From Streptomyces sp. NBC_00704 (GTDB taxonomy: Bacteria > Actinomycetota > Actinomycetes > Streptomycetales > Streptomycetaceae), in contig NZ_CP109000.1 in NCBI RefSeq assembly GCF_036226605.1, positions 7,498,501-7,562,500 of the forward strand: a stretch of DNA of 64,000 bases, written 5' to 3'. The notes beneath the pieces are model-generated. The model had not been told where the DNA came from, ran no database searches, and saw nothing but the letters and a program-made list of their open reading frames with translations. Position numbers and translations under genes: made by a program. Positions 1 to 8,372 of the stretch are shown here, piece by piece (the first letter of the stretch is position 1; the number at the start of each line of letters is the position of its first letter).

Positions 1-1470
1 CAGCTCGGCCTCCAGCTCCTCGCCGCGCGCCGGGTCGTCGGAGAACCAGCCGCGGGCGAACGCGAACACCTGCCCGGCGGAGAACCCGATGACCTCCGCG
101 TGCAGGCATCCTCCGAGGCCGGAGGTGTGGGTGCGCAGCTGGCCGTAGGGCCGGGACGTGACCAGCAGCCGGTTCCCGTGCTCGACGAGGACGGGCAGCG
201 CCTGCCGCACCTTCTCCCAGTCGGCGGTGCCGACCTCGTCCAGCGCGTCCAGGCACGCCACCAGCCGCCCGTCCGCGTGGGCGATGCGCACCACCGCGTC
301 CGGGGCCGTGCCGTCGAGCGGGTCCGCCTCCTGCCGGACTGCCGCGACCAGCGCGTCCAGGACGCCGTCGCGGGTGACCCGGGCGGGCAGCAGCCTGCCC
401 AGCGCCGCACAGTCCACCAGGACCGGCACCGGGACAGACGTCCAGGCGCCCGCGTCGTCGGCGAGCCGCTTCAGCGCGTCGCCGGCGATCGTCTCGGCAT
501 GAGTGTTCAGCAACCACGACTTGCCGTGTCCGGGCATGCCCCGCAGGACGACCGCCCGCCAGCTCGCCCTCAGCGGCGACCAGCGGATGACCCCGTCGAA
601 TCCCACGTCGCGCGGCCCCATCTCGTCGAGGGAGCCGTCGTGGCGCCCCGCCGCAGCGTCGCGCGCGTCGAGCGGCAGCACCCGCACGGAGGGGATCTGG
701 TGGATGTCGGGCCTGCTCCCGCCCGGGGGAAGGATGGCGGGACGCCGGCCGACCGCTTCCCGCACCAGCCGCAGGAACGCCTCCGTCGCCCTCGCGGGAT
801 CGGTCGTGCGCGAGTCGTCGAGACGGGCGAACTCCCACCGCCGGTCGGTGTAGTGGAAGCGCTCGTTCGCCGCCCACAGGGCCGGGTGCCGCTCGCGCAG
901 GACCGTGACGCCCACCGCCACCCCGCCGAGGGCGACGGGACCGGTGCGCTGCCCCTTGATCACCGCGACGACCCGGCCTTCGTCCACGTCGAGGAGGGCG
1001 CCGCCGCCGAACCCCTCGTCGACGACGGAGTCCTTGCACTTGAACACCGTGACCCGGCCGATCGGGCGGTCCGACTCCAGCTCCAGCCGCACGCTGTCGC
1101 GCGCGCAGCCGCCGCTCAGGCCCCGGGTGTAGCCCTCTCCGAGGACCCTCGCTCCGGGTCTGCCCTCGCCGAGCAGCACACAGGGATGCCCGTGCGCCGC
1201 GTCCGCGTCCACCCGCAGCAGGGCGAGGTCGGGAAGGTCCCACAGCCCGTCGTCGAGCGGCTCGCGCGGGTCCTGCCACTCGACGCCGAGCACGGCGACC
1301 GGGGAGTCGTTCCAGCGGACCGTGACGCCCTCGCCCGCCGCGCCGACCACATGGGCCGCCGTCACCACCAGCCCGGGGGCCGCGAAGAACCCCGATCCTG
1401 CCGGGTCGCCCCGCTCGTCGCAGATCAGGACCGTGCACGCGCGCAGGAGCTTTTCGAGGTGAGCGGTCAT
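1..1470 (-). CDS. Pseudo-trypsin/NACHT STAND protein (partial, C-terminus outside window)
   Basis: The 490 visible residues start at the ATG read leftward from 1470. Residues about 1-220 form a trypsin-like fold: His40 in VVTAAHV and Asp81 in LPDLALL fit the first two triad members, but the expected GxSGG reads GFGGG, with Gly155 in the serine position, so proteolysis is doubtful. A NACHT-type NTPase follows, with Walker A GMPGHGKSW at 311-319, Walker B-like LVACLDALDEV near 400-411 and a sensor-like LLVTSRPYG. STAND proteins of this design usually carry a C-terminal sensor repeat, which would lie beyond the edge. It sits 64 bp downstream of a nucleosidase gene on the same strand, so an operon is likely. 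A role in phage defence or another conflict is inferred from family architecture. Confidence 0.88.
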   Translation of the reverse strand, partial: MTAHLEKLLRACTVLICDERGDPAGSGFFAAPGLVVTAAHVVGAAGEGVTVRWNDSPVAVLGVEWQDPREPLDDGLWDLPDLALLRVDADAAHGHPCVLLGEGRPGARVLGEGYTRGLSGGCARDSVRLELESDRPIGRVTVFKCKDSVVDEGFGGGALLDVDEGRVVAVIKGQRTGPVALGGVAVGVTVLRERHPALWAANERFHYTDRRWEFARLDDSRTTDPARATEAFLRLVREAVGRRPAILPPGGSRPDIHQIPSVRVLPLDARDAAAGRHDGSLDEMGPRDVGFDGVIRWSPLRASWRAVVLRGMPGHGKSWLLNTHAETIAGDALKRLADDAGAWTSVPVPVLVDCAALGRLLPARVTRDGVLDALVAAVRQEADPLDGTAPDAVVRIAHADGRLVACLDALDEVGTADWEKVRQALPVLVEHGNRLLVTSRPYGQLRTHTSGLGGCLHAEVIGFSAGQVFAFARGWFSDDPARGEELEAEL

Positions 1471-1534
1471 GACGCCGGCCCCGGCCGCTCGCGCGCCGTG
1501 CTTGTCGCCCGTCCGCGGCCCGCGGACTTCCGGC

Positions 1535-2410
1535 TCACCGCTCCGGCTCCCCGCTGCGCCCTGCGGCGGGCCTGCCGAACGCGGCGTCCCGGAAGACCGG
1601 AGGGCTTCCGTCCTGGGCGCGGGCGGTGTCGTGGTGCGAGCCGGGACGGCCGGGATCCCGCACGGCGCCGCCGCCGGACGAGCCGGCGCGCGGCCGGTGC
1701 CTGCGCAGGACCGCCACCGCCACCCGGGCGGCCTGCTCGGCGGCCCGCTGCTGGGAGCCCGAGGCGTCCGCCCTGTGCTTGTCCGCGTCGGCGTGATCGC
1801 TGACGCCGCGGATCACGAGGGCGTCCAACTGGCCGTTCAGATGGGCCGCGTGGGCCGCGCCGGAGCCCTCCATCTCGATGGCGCAGGCGCCGTTGTAGTG
1901 CTCGCGGATGTGTGCGGCGTACTCCGACCTGTCGTCGGCCAGGACCACGTCTCCGCAGGCGATCGGCTTGAAGTGCACCGGCACGTCCCGCATCTGCCGC
2001 AACGCGGACCGCGCCGCCTGCACCAGCCGGTGCGAGCCGTGCCAGGTCTGCGGCCGGGCGAGGAATCCCTGAGGGGTCCGCTTGCCGCCCTGGACCGCGT
2101 ACACCTTCGTGCCCACCACGACGTCGCCGATGCCGATGTCGTCCCTGAGCCCTCCCGCGACTCCCACGAAGAGCACCGCCTCCGGGCGGAGCCAACCGAC
2201 CAGCTGTGTGGTGAGCGCGGCGGCCGTCACGGCCCCCTCGCCGAGCTCCGCGATCGCCAGGTTCCAGGACGAGTCGTCGAGCGGGCCGCACTCGACCCGG
2301 GTGCCGTCCTCGTGGACGCGTTCCTCGGGGTGTGCGAGGTGGGTGCGCACGGCGTCGTACTCCACCGGGAGGGCTGTGAGGACGAGTGCGGTGGCGCGGG
2401 TCTCGGACAC
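1535..2410 (-). CDS. MTA/SAH nucleosidase-like (PNP/UDP superfamily) protein
   Basis: The 291-aa product resembles 5'-methylthioadenosine/S-adenosylhomocysteine nucleosidases and related nucleoside phosphorylases. FVGVAGGL (81-88) is the phosphate/ribose-binding loop, AIEMEGSGAA contains the conserved Met-Glu pair (180-181), and RGVSDHAD contains the catalytic-type Asp205. The GTG at 2410 gives the natural N-terminus of the Rossmann-like fold. The last 50 or so residues are Pro/Gly/Arg-rich and probably disordered. In bacterial conflict systems this superfamily recurs next to STAND NTPases as an effector-type domain, and the NACHT protein follows directly here. Metabolic salvage is the alternative, but no methionine-salvage genes are nearby. 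Confidence 0.85.
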   Translation of the reverse strand: MSETRATALVLTALPVEYDAVRTHLAHPEERVHEDGTRVECGPLDDSSWNLAIAELGEGAVTAAALTTQLVGWLRPEAVLFVGVAGGLRDDIGIGDVVVGTKVYAVQGGKRTPQGFLARPQTWHGSHRLVQAARSALRQMRDVPVHFKPIACGDVVLADDRSEYAAHIREHYNGACAIEMEGSGAAHAAHLNGQLDALVIRGVSDHADADKHRADASGSQQRAAEQAARVAVAVLRRHRPRAGSSGGGAVRDPGRPGSHHDTARAQDGSPPVFRDAAFGRPAAGRSGEPER

Positions 2411-2687
2411 CCGGCCACGGTACTGCCAACTCGTCGCCGTACATACGGGATTGAGCACGTTTAATGAGGAAATCGTCGGCCCCCGAGGCAGGTGTGCGCT
2501 CGGACCGGGCCCCGGCTCGCGCCGACGGCGGCGGACGAACGGCGGGGGCGCGGAATTGTTCGGGGGCCGTGCCCGTTGTACGCGCTGTAGCGACAGTGGC
2601 CGACAGGCCGAGGGTGTGCGCGGGAGCACGGGGCGGCCCGGGCCACCGGCACGAGGTGGCCGCGGCCACCGGAGGGAAGGAGCCGAC

Positions 2688-3200
2688 ATGGCAGCGCAGA
2701 CGCAGAGGGCCGTGCTCGCGGGGGGATGCTTCTGGGGGATGCAGGACCTGATCCGCAAGCTCCCGGGCGTCACGGAGACCCGGGTCGGATACACCGGGGG
2801 CGACGTGCCGAACGCGACGTACCGTAACCACGGCACGCACGCGGAGGCCATCGAGATCCACTTCGACGCCGGCCTCACCGACTACCGCGCGATCCTGGAG
2901 TTCTTCTTCCAGATCCACGACCCGAGCACCCGCAACCGCCAGGGCAACGACATCGGCCTCAGCTACCGCTCCGCGATCTACTACGTGGACGACGAGCAGA
3001 AGCGGATCGCCGAGGACACCATCGCGGACGTGGACGCCTCCGGACTGTGGCCGGGCAAGGTCGTCACCGAGGTCGAGCCGGTCGGGCCCTTCTGGGAGGC
3101 CGAGCCCGAGCACCAGGACTACCTGGAGCGCTACCCCGACGGATACACCTGCCACTTCCCTCGCCCGGGATGGCGGCTGCCCACCCGCGCGCAGAGCTGA
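2688..3200 (+). CDS. msrA: Peptide-methionine (S)-S-oxide reductase MsrA
   Basis: A 170-aa cytosolic enzyme that reduces the S-epimer of methionine sulfoxide in proteins, using thioredoxin. The signature GGCFWG lies at 12-17 with catalytic Cys14; GYTGG and the tract around HDPSTRNRQGNDIG are also typical. Length matches the family. A strong ribosome site (GGAGGGAAGGAG) precedes the ATG. It diverges from the nucleosidase gene across 277 bp that must hold both promoters. No msrB is adjacent. Confidence 0.96.
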   Translation: MAAQTQRAVLAGGCFWGMQDLIRKLPGVTETRVGYTGGDVPNATYRNHGTHAEAIEIHFDAGLTDYRAILEFFFQIHDPSTRNRQGNDIGLSYRSAIYYVDDEQKRIAEDTIADVDASGLWPGKVVTEVEPVGPFWEAEPEHQDYLERYPDGYTCHFPRPGWRLPTRAQS

Positions 3201-3418
3201 TCCGCCGGAGCCGAGCCGCCCGCTCCGCCGCCGGGCGGGACGGTTCACCGCGAGCCCGTGCCCACTGACGACACCCGGTGACCGCAGGGTGGTGGGCTCC
3301 CGGCTCCCGGCCTGGTTCCCGGCCCGCGGGCGCCCTCGGGCGCCATGGGCGGCCGTCCGGCAGGACCGGAGCCGGAGCCCGGCCGTGCGCGGACGGATCC
3401 CGGCGCGGACTCAGGGAC

Positions 3419-4114
3419 TCAGCACTCGCCGACGCCCGGCAGCCAGGCGGCCGGGTCGTCGATGAAGATGTTGGACACGTAGCCGCCGAGCGCCGGGACG
3501 AACGCCCAGGCGTCGTTGACATGCCCCGCGGTGCTGACGGTGTCGCCCCTGGTCTGGCAGGACACCGTCACCTGCGTCGGTCCCGGCAGCACGGCCACGA
3601 CGGGAGCGTCGAGACGCGGCGCCGCCCGCACGTTGACGCCGGTGCCCCAGGTGACGAAGGCGCCCGGCACCAGGTCGGGCACGACCGGCACGTCGGGCAC
3701 GTCGGGCGCGTCGACCAGGATGGGCAGGCTCCAGGCCTGGGCCTCGTCGCAGCGCGGGTCGGCCACCACGGACAGGTGGAAGTGCGCCTCGTGGGGGTTG
3801 GGACCCGTGTACGGCCCCCACTGCCAGGTGCCGCTGGTGGCGATCCGCCGGTTGGCGATGACGTACTTGATCCGAGGATCGCGGCTGCCGAGCAACTGGT
3901 CGGCGACCGTCTGGATGTCGAGCCCGTGCGACGGATCGTGGGTGAAGTCCCGCGCGGTGACGATCCCCGGCCCGTACCAGGGGTTGTGGTCGCTGTCGCG
4001 CGTCTGGTGGGCCGCGTCGCCGATGGCGCCGTCGGCCGCGCGGCTGCGCTCCGGGAAACGCGCGTCGATCTGGTGCCGCAGCGTCTCCAGACTGTTCGCG
4101 ACTCGCCAGGTCAT
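3419..4114 (-). CDS. M15/VanY-like D-Ala peptidase with C-terminal SH3b domain
   Basis: The 231-aa product has the two metal-binding clusters of VanY/M15-type peptidases: SDHNPW (41-46) with ARDFTHD (54-60), and HEAHFHLSV (108-116). These enzymes cut peptidoglycan stem peptides or cross-bridges. Residues about 150-215 look like a bacterial SH3 module (VNVRAAPRLDAPVVAVL), usually a wall-targeting domain. No signal peptide is visible, so release would need lysis or a non-Sec route, as with phage endolysins. A divergent lysozyme-like gene lies 443 bp away. Prophage origin is possible, but no phage structural genes are present. Confidence 0.8.
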   Translation of the reverse strand: MTWRVANSLETLRHQIDARFPERSRAADGAIGDAAHQTRDSDHNPWYGPGIVTARDFTHDPSHGLDIQTVADQLLGSRDPRIKYVIANRRIATSGTWQWGPYTGPNPHEAHFHLSVVADPRCDEAQAWSLPILVDAPDVPDVPVVPDLVPGAFVTWGTGVNVRAAPRLDAPVVAVLPGPTQVTVSCQTRGDTVSTAGHVNDAWAFVPALGGYVSNIFIDDPAAWLPGVGEC

Positions 4115-4557
4115 CGCTGCCTCCTAGTCGATCCGGACCGGGGGGCCCGGGAATCCGTGGGACGGGCTGAGACGGAGGGGAACCGTCCTTCCTCGGGGCT
4201 GTCCTCTCGGAGGGACAGCGGCGACCGATGCCGGCGCCCGCCTCCACCGACGTTAGGGATGCGCCGTCAGCGCCGCGTCACCGTGCCGTCATCGGCCGTC
4301 AGCGTCGCGTCGTCGGCCGTCAGCGGCCATCCGTCCGGCGCGCCCGGCGCGCCGGGCGGTGGCGTTCGCGTATGGGCGGGGAGCCGCCCAGGGGCGGGGG
4401 AGTGGGGAGTTGCACGGCGGGTGTGCCCGTCGGAGACTGGTGCGGGCAGGGTCTCTCGGAGGCTGCGGATCCTGCGAAGCCGAGCGCGTCGGGCCGCGCC
4501 ACGCCGGACGGCGCCCCGCGCTCCCCCCACTCTCGCCGCCACGCGGAAGACGCCACC
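4115..4557. other. Intergenic region with GCCGTCAGC-type repeats
   Basis: This 443-bp gap lies between divergent cell-wall enzyme genes. From about 4262 to 4326 it holds imperfect direct repeats around GGCCGTCAGCG(T)CGCGTC. I see no convincing gene. Both promoters should lie here, but no clear -35/-10 pair stands out. Confidence 0.5.
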
Positions 4558-5430
4558 ATGCACCAGAGCATTCGCGACTACTGGATCAGCTTCAACGACC
4601 CGCTCGAGGGGCGCGTCCACTTCATGTACCAGGACACCAAGGGGTACGTGAGCACCGGCATCGGCAACAAGATCGACGAGACGCGAAGGGACAACTCCGC
4701 CCCCACCGCGGAGGAACGGGCCGCCTCGCTCGCCTCCGCGGGCCGGCTGCGCTGGCTGGTCAACGGCACGGACACCGAGGCCGGCCCCGACGAGATCGCC
4801 GCCGAATGGGACACCGTGAAGTCGCATCTGGAGCTGGCGGCCTCCGGACACCTCGCCTTCCAACCGCCCCTGACGAGCCTTCATGTCGAGGACGAGGAGA
4901 TCGACCGGCACGTCTTCGAGAAACTGGACGAGATGGAGGCCGTGCTGACGTCGCGCCCGGAGTTCGCCGACTTCGGCTCGTGGCCGGCCAACGCGCAGCT
5001 CGCCACCCTGAGCATGTGCTGGGCACTCGGCCCGGCATTCCACTTCCCCAAGTTCCAGGGGCACGTTGCCGAGCGCAACTGGGTCGGCGCCGCCGACGAA
5101 AGCCACTTCACCCCGGACGTCGGCACGATCGTCATCCGCAACAAGCTCGACCGCGCGCACTTCCTGCTGGCCGACACGGTGGAGACCCAGGGGCTGCCCG
5201 TCGAGCAGCTCGCCCTGAGCCTCTCCGACGTCTTCGGCGTCCAGGGCGCGCTTCTCGCGCTGGGGTTCAGGCCCCTGAGCCAGGACGGCTTCGACGGTCC
5301 CCGCACCCAGGGCAAGGTGAGGGAGTTCCAGTCGGCGAACGGCCTCGCCGAGACGGGCGCCTTCGACGACCCGGACACGGTCGGCAGCCTGGCCGGCCGG
5401 CTCGCGGGCCTCGGATTCATCGTCGTCTGA
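4558..5430 (+). CDS. T4-lysozyme-like muramidase with C-terminal peptidoglycan-binding domain
   Basis: The 290-aa protein begins with a segment that aligns with the T4 lysozyme active site: Glu17, Asp26 nine residues later, and Ser32 where T4 has Thr26, then GIG as in T4. This supports a muramidase fold that cleaves MurNAc-GlcNAc bonds. The last 70 or so residues (VFGVQGALLALGFRPL onward) match a PG_binding_1 helical module. No signal peptide is visible. The ATG at 4558 is the only start that keeps the catalytic segment at the N-terminus. With the divergent M15-SH3b gene it makes a pair of complementary wall hydrolases, as in phage lysis or contractile-particle loci, though no such partners are seen. 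Confidence 0.75.
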   Translation: MHQSIRDYWISFNDPLEGRVHFMYQDTKGYVSTGIGNKIDETRRDNSAPTAEERAASLASAGRLRWLVNGTDTEAGPDEIAAEWDTVKSHLELAASGHLAFQPPLTSLHVEDEEIDRHVFEKLDEMEAVLTSRPEFADFGSWPANAQLATLSMCWALGPAFHFPKFQGHVAERNWVGAADESHFTPDVGTIVIRNKLDRAHFLLADTVETQGLPVEQLALSLSDVFGVQGALLALGFRPLSQDGFDGPRTQGKVREFQSANGLAETGAFDDPDTVGSLAGRLAGLGFIVV

Positions 5431-5561
5431 TCCCGGCGACGCGACGACGATGTCGCCGGCCTCGCGTCGTGCGGCGGACCCGCGGACCCGCGGACCGGCT
5501 GACCGGAGTCGCCGTCGAGCGCCTTCGAGCGTCGTGCGTCGGCGCTCGACGACGACCGCGC

Positions 5562-5984
5562 TCACGGGCGGGCGTAGGGCCGGGTGATGACCTCCATGTT
5601 GTGGCCGGAGGGATCGGCGAAGTAGGCGCCGCGGCCGCCGAACAGCCGGTTGATCCGGCCCGGTTCGGTGTGGCCGGGATCCGCGTGGTAGGTGACTCCG
5701 ACCGCTTCCAGCCGCGCGATCACGGCGTCGAACCGCTCGTCGGGGACCAGGAAGGCGTAGTGCTGCGACTGGATCGGCTCGTCGCGCTTCTCGTAGTAGT
5801 CGAGCGTGACGCCGTTGCCGAGGTCGACGGGCAGGAACGGCCCGAAGGGGGCTCCGACTTCGAGGCCCAGGACAACGGCGATGAACTCGGCGGACAGCCG
5901 CCGGTCGCGGGCGTACACGGCGGTGTGGTTCAACTGGACGGCGACGGACGGCGTGGCGTGGGGCTGGGCTTGGGCGTGTGGCAT
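5562..5984 (-). CDS. VOC (glyoxalase/dioxygenase-fold) family protein
   Basis: The 140-aa product has a single vicinal-oxygen-chelate domain: LNHTAVYARD at the start of the first beta-alpha-beta unit, LPVDLGNGVTLDYYE in the middle and AYFADPSGHNMEVIT at the end, with a terminal Glu metal ligand. The ATG at 5984 follows a GGAGAC ribosome site; an upstream in-frame ATG at 6053 would add 23 unconserved residues. Substrate unknown. Such proteins include glyoxalases, antibiotic-resistance sequestration proteins and ring-cleavage enzymes. Confidence 0.85.
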   Translation of the reverse strand: MPHAQAQPHATPSVAVQLNHTAVYARDRRLSAEFIAVVLGLEVGAPFGPFLPVDLGNGVTLDYYEKRDEPIQSQHYAFLVPDERFDAVIARLEAVGVTYHADPGHTEPGRINRLFGGRGAYFADPSGHNMEVITRPYARP

Positions 5985-6428
5985 CGGTGGGGTGTCTCCG
6001 GTCGTGGATTTGCTGGACGGGGCGCCGCGCACGGGCGCCGGGAGCAAGGACACGAAGACGGCGGCGGGCTCCTCGCCCGCCTCGCGCTCACGCCGAGGCC
6101 GGGAACCTCACTCGTGCGTGGCACATGGCCGACCCGGCAGTCACCCGGCCGACCTTAATGACCGTCACGGGCCGGGGCAACACCTCCCCTGCTCGACAAC
6201 GGCGGTGTGACGGCCTCCTACTGCTCCTCGCCCTCGTCGACCGGGATCCGGCGCGCCCCGACCGTTTCGGGTCCTGCACACGCGCTGAGACGGCAGGCTT
6301 CCCCGGCACGCGGGGGGTCCCGGTCGGCGCCGGCCGTGCGCTCGGACCCGGACCCGGACCCGGACCCGGAGCGGGACCGGGACCGGGATTCGGGACCGGA
6401 CCCGGAGAGCCCGGCCCCCCCTGGTCTG
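5985..6428. other. Intergenic region with GGACCC low-complexity repeat
   Basis: This 444-bp spacer separates the 5' end of the VOC gene from the 3' end of a LacI-family gene. From 6344 to about 6405 the DNA is a near-perfect hexamer run of GGACCC grading into GGGACC, self-complementary enough to fold and a possible transcription barrier. No gene is evident. Confidence 0.55.
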
Positions 6429-7460
6429 TCAGGCCAACTGCATGATCGGGGCCGGGAGTTCGCCCGATCCGCGGACGATCAGCCGGGTGGGGACGGTGAC
6501 GGTGCGGGCCCGGGAGCGGTCGCCGTCCAGCCGGGCCAGCGCGATGGTCGCCGCCGCTGTGCCGAGTTCCTCCGGGTCCTGTGCGACGACGGTGAGCGCC
6601 GGTTCGAGGGCCTCGGCGAGTGCGACGTCGTCGAAGGCGACGACGGCGACGTCCTTGCGTCCGCTGCGGGCGAGTTCGGCCACTATGCCGAGCGCCATGA
6701 TGTTGTTGCCGGCGAAGAGGGCCGTCGGCGGATCGGCCAGGGAGAGGAGCCGGGCGGTCGCGTCCTCGGCGCCGCGCTGGTCGTGGGCGTTGGTGACGAG
6801 CGCCCTGTCGTGGGGGAGGCCGGCTGCCTGGAGTGCCGAGCGGTAGCCGGCGAGGCGTTCCCGGCGGGTGTACAGCTTCGGGGGCAGGTCGCCGACGAAG
6901 CCGATGCGCCGGTGGCCGTGTGCGACGAGGTGGGCGACGCCGTCGTGGGCTCCGGCGCGGTTGGAGCTGACGATGCTGTCGGTGGCGAATCCGACGCCGG
7001 GCCGGTCGAGGAAGACGACGGGCAGGCCCGCCGTGCGGTGGGACTTGAGGTGGGAGTGGTCGGCGCCGACGGACGGCACCACGAGGAGGATGCTGACGCG
7101 CCGGGCCAGGAACTTGTCGGTGAGGGCGCGTTCACGGTCGGGCTCGTCCGCGGAGGAGCCCATGAGCAGGGTCAGTCCGCGTTCGCGGACGGTGTCCTCG
7201 ATGGAACGCGCGACGGCCCCGAAGAAGGGGTTGGCGAGGTCGGGGATGACCAGGCCGATCGTGGTGTCCGGGCCGCCGACGCGGATGTTGCGGGCCATGA
7301 GGTTCGGCTGGAAGCCGAGCTTGGCCACGGCGGCCAGTACCTGCTCCCTGGTCCGGGCGGAGGCGGGTCCGTCCTCGTTGAGGACCCGGGAGACCGTCTT
7401 GGCGCTGACGCCCACTTCACGGGCGACGTCGGCCAGGGTGGGGCGGCGGTTCGCTGCCAT
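6429..7460 (-). CDS. LacI-family transcriptional regulator of the adjacent sugar island
   Basis: The 343-aa protein has an N-terminal LacI helix-turn-helix (PTLADVAREVGVSAKTVSRV) and hinge (NLMARNIR), then a periplasmic-binding-protein-like effector domain (GLVIPDLANPFF to VVAFDDVALAE). It lies downstream of, and in line with, a sugar ABC operon, separated by 75 bp and a hairpin. Near-palindromic TGTCATCG(A/T)TGACA sites before the binding-protein/kinase genes and before the ABM gene are the likely operators. The ligand is probably the imported sugar or its phosphate. Confidence 0.93.
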   Translation of the reverse strand: MAANRRPTLADVAREVGVSAKTVSRVLNEDGPASARTREQVLAAVAKLGFQPNLMARNIRVGGPDTTIGLVIPDLANPFFGAVARSIEDTVRERGLTLLMGSSADEPDRERALTDKFLARRVSILLVVPSVGADHSHLKSHRTAGLPVVFLDRPGVGFATDSIVSSNRAGAHDGVAHLVAHGHRRIGFVGDLPPKLYTRRERLAGYRSALQAAGLPHDRALVTNAHDQRGAEDATARLLSLADPPTALFAGNNIMALGIVAELARSGRKDVAVVAFDDVALAEALEPALTVVAQDPEELGTAAATIALARLDGDRSRARTVTVPTRLIVRGSGELPAPIMQLA

Positions 7461-7489
7461 GGAGGAAACCGTCTCCTGAGGGCTCTCGG

Positions 7490-7513
7490 TTCCGGCCGCG
7501 GCCTCGGCCGGAA
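7490..7513 (-). terminator. Stem-loop between ABC ATPase and LacI genes
   Basis: A perfect 9-bp inverted repeat (TTCCGGCCG / CGGCCGGAA) with a 6-nt loop lies just after the ATPase stop. No T-run follows, as is common in high-GC organisms. It may end most ABC transcripts and attenuate lacI. Confidence 0.5.
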
Positions 7514-7535
7514 ACTGCGAGAGCGGGTCGAGCTG

Positions 7536-8372
7536 TCAGGTGGCCTGGACTCCGGCGGCCTTGGCGGCCTCGGAATCCGCTACGACAGTATCTCCGGCCG
7601 CGTCGACGGTGAGAGCGCCGGTCATGATGGCGACGACCTCGGCCATGGAGTGGTCCGACGGCTTGATGACGGCGGCGCGCCGGCCCAGCCGGTGGACGTG
7701 GATCCGGTCCGCGATCTCGAAGACGTGCGGCATGTTGTGGCTGATGAGCACCACCGGCATGCCCTTGTCGCGGACGCGGCGGATGAGGTCCAGGACCTGG
7801 CCGGACTCCTTCACGCCGAGGGCCGCGGTGGGTTCGTCCATCACGACGACGGAGCGCGCCCAGGCGACGGAGCGGGCGACCGCGACGGCCTGGCGCTGTC
7901 CGCCGGAGAGCGTCTCCACGGACTGGGTCAGCGAGCGCAGGCCGATCTTGAGGTCGGCCATGTGCTCCGCCGCCTCCTGGCGCATGCGCTTCTTGTCGAG
8001 CATGCGGAAGACGGTGCCGAGGACGCCCGGCCGGCGCAGTTCGCGTCCGAGGAACATGTTCGAGGCGATGTCCATGGAGGCGGCGACGGCGAGGTCCTGG
8101 TAGACCGTCTCGATGCCGTGCGCGCGGGCGCTCTGCGGGCCGGAGAAGGAGATGGGCTCGCCGTTGAGGCGTATCTCGCCGGCGTCGGGGGTCACCGCGC
8201 CGGTGAGGGCCTTGATGAGGCTGGTCTTGCCGGCGCCGTTGTCGCCGATGACGGCGAGGACCTCGCCGGGCATCAGGTCGAAGTCGGCGCCGTCGATCGC
8301 GGTGACGTGTCCGTACCGCTTGACCAGGCCGCGGGCCTGGAGCACGGGCGTGGGGGAGGAGGGGGCGCTCAT
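7536..8372 (-). CDS. Sugar ABC transporter ATP-binding protein (single cassette, FrcA-like)
   Basis: The 278-aa protein has one ABC cassette: Walker A GDNGAGKTS, Q-loop region TVYQDLAV, signature LSGGQRQAVAV, Walker B VVVMDEPTAALG and switch His in LISHNM. Ribose-type (CUT2) ATPases such as RbsA carry two cassettes; a single one resembles FrcA of the Sinorhizobium fructose importer. The ATG at 8372 overlaps the permease stop by 4 nt, so the two are translationally coupled. It would power the adjacent permease and lipoprotein. The substrate cannot be fixed from sequence. Confidence 0.93.
   Translation of the reverse strand: MSAPSSPTPVLQARGLVKRYGHVTAIDGADFDLMPGEVLAVIGDNGAGKTSLIKALTGAVTPDAGEIRLNGEPISFSGPQSARAHGIETVYQDLAVAASMDIASNMFLGRELRRPGVLGTVFRMLDKKRMRQEAAEHMADLKIGLRSLTQSVETLSGGQRQAVAVARSVAWARSVVVMDEPTAALGVKESGQVLDLIRRVRDKGMPVVLISHNMPHVFEIADRIHVHRLGRRAAVIKPSDHSMAEVVAIMTGALTVDAAGDTVVADSEAAKAAGVQAT

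Noticed and set aside
100..1803. 567-codon rightward frame at the left edge
   Set aside because: Antisense of the trypsin/NACHT gene, whose motifs are unambiguous.
6344..6405. GGACCC repeats as a CRISPR-like array
   Set aside because: Hexamer low complexity without spacers; no cas genes in the window.
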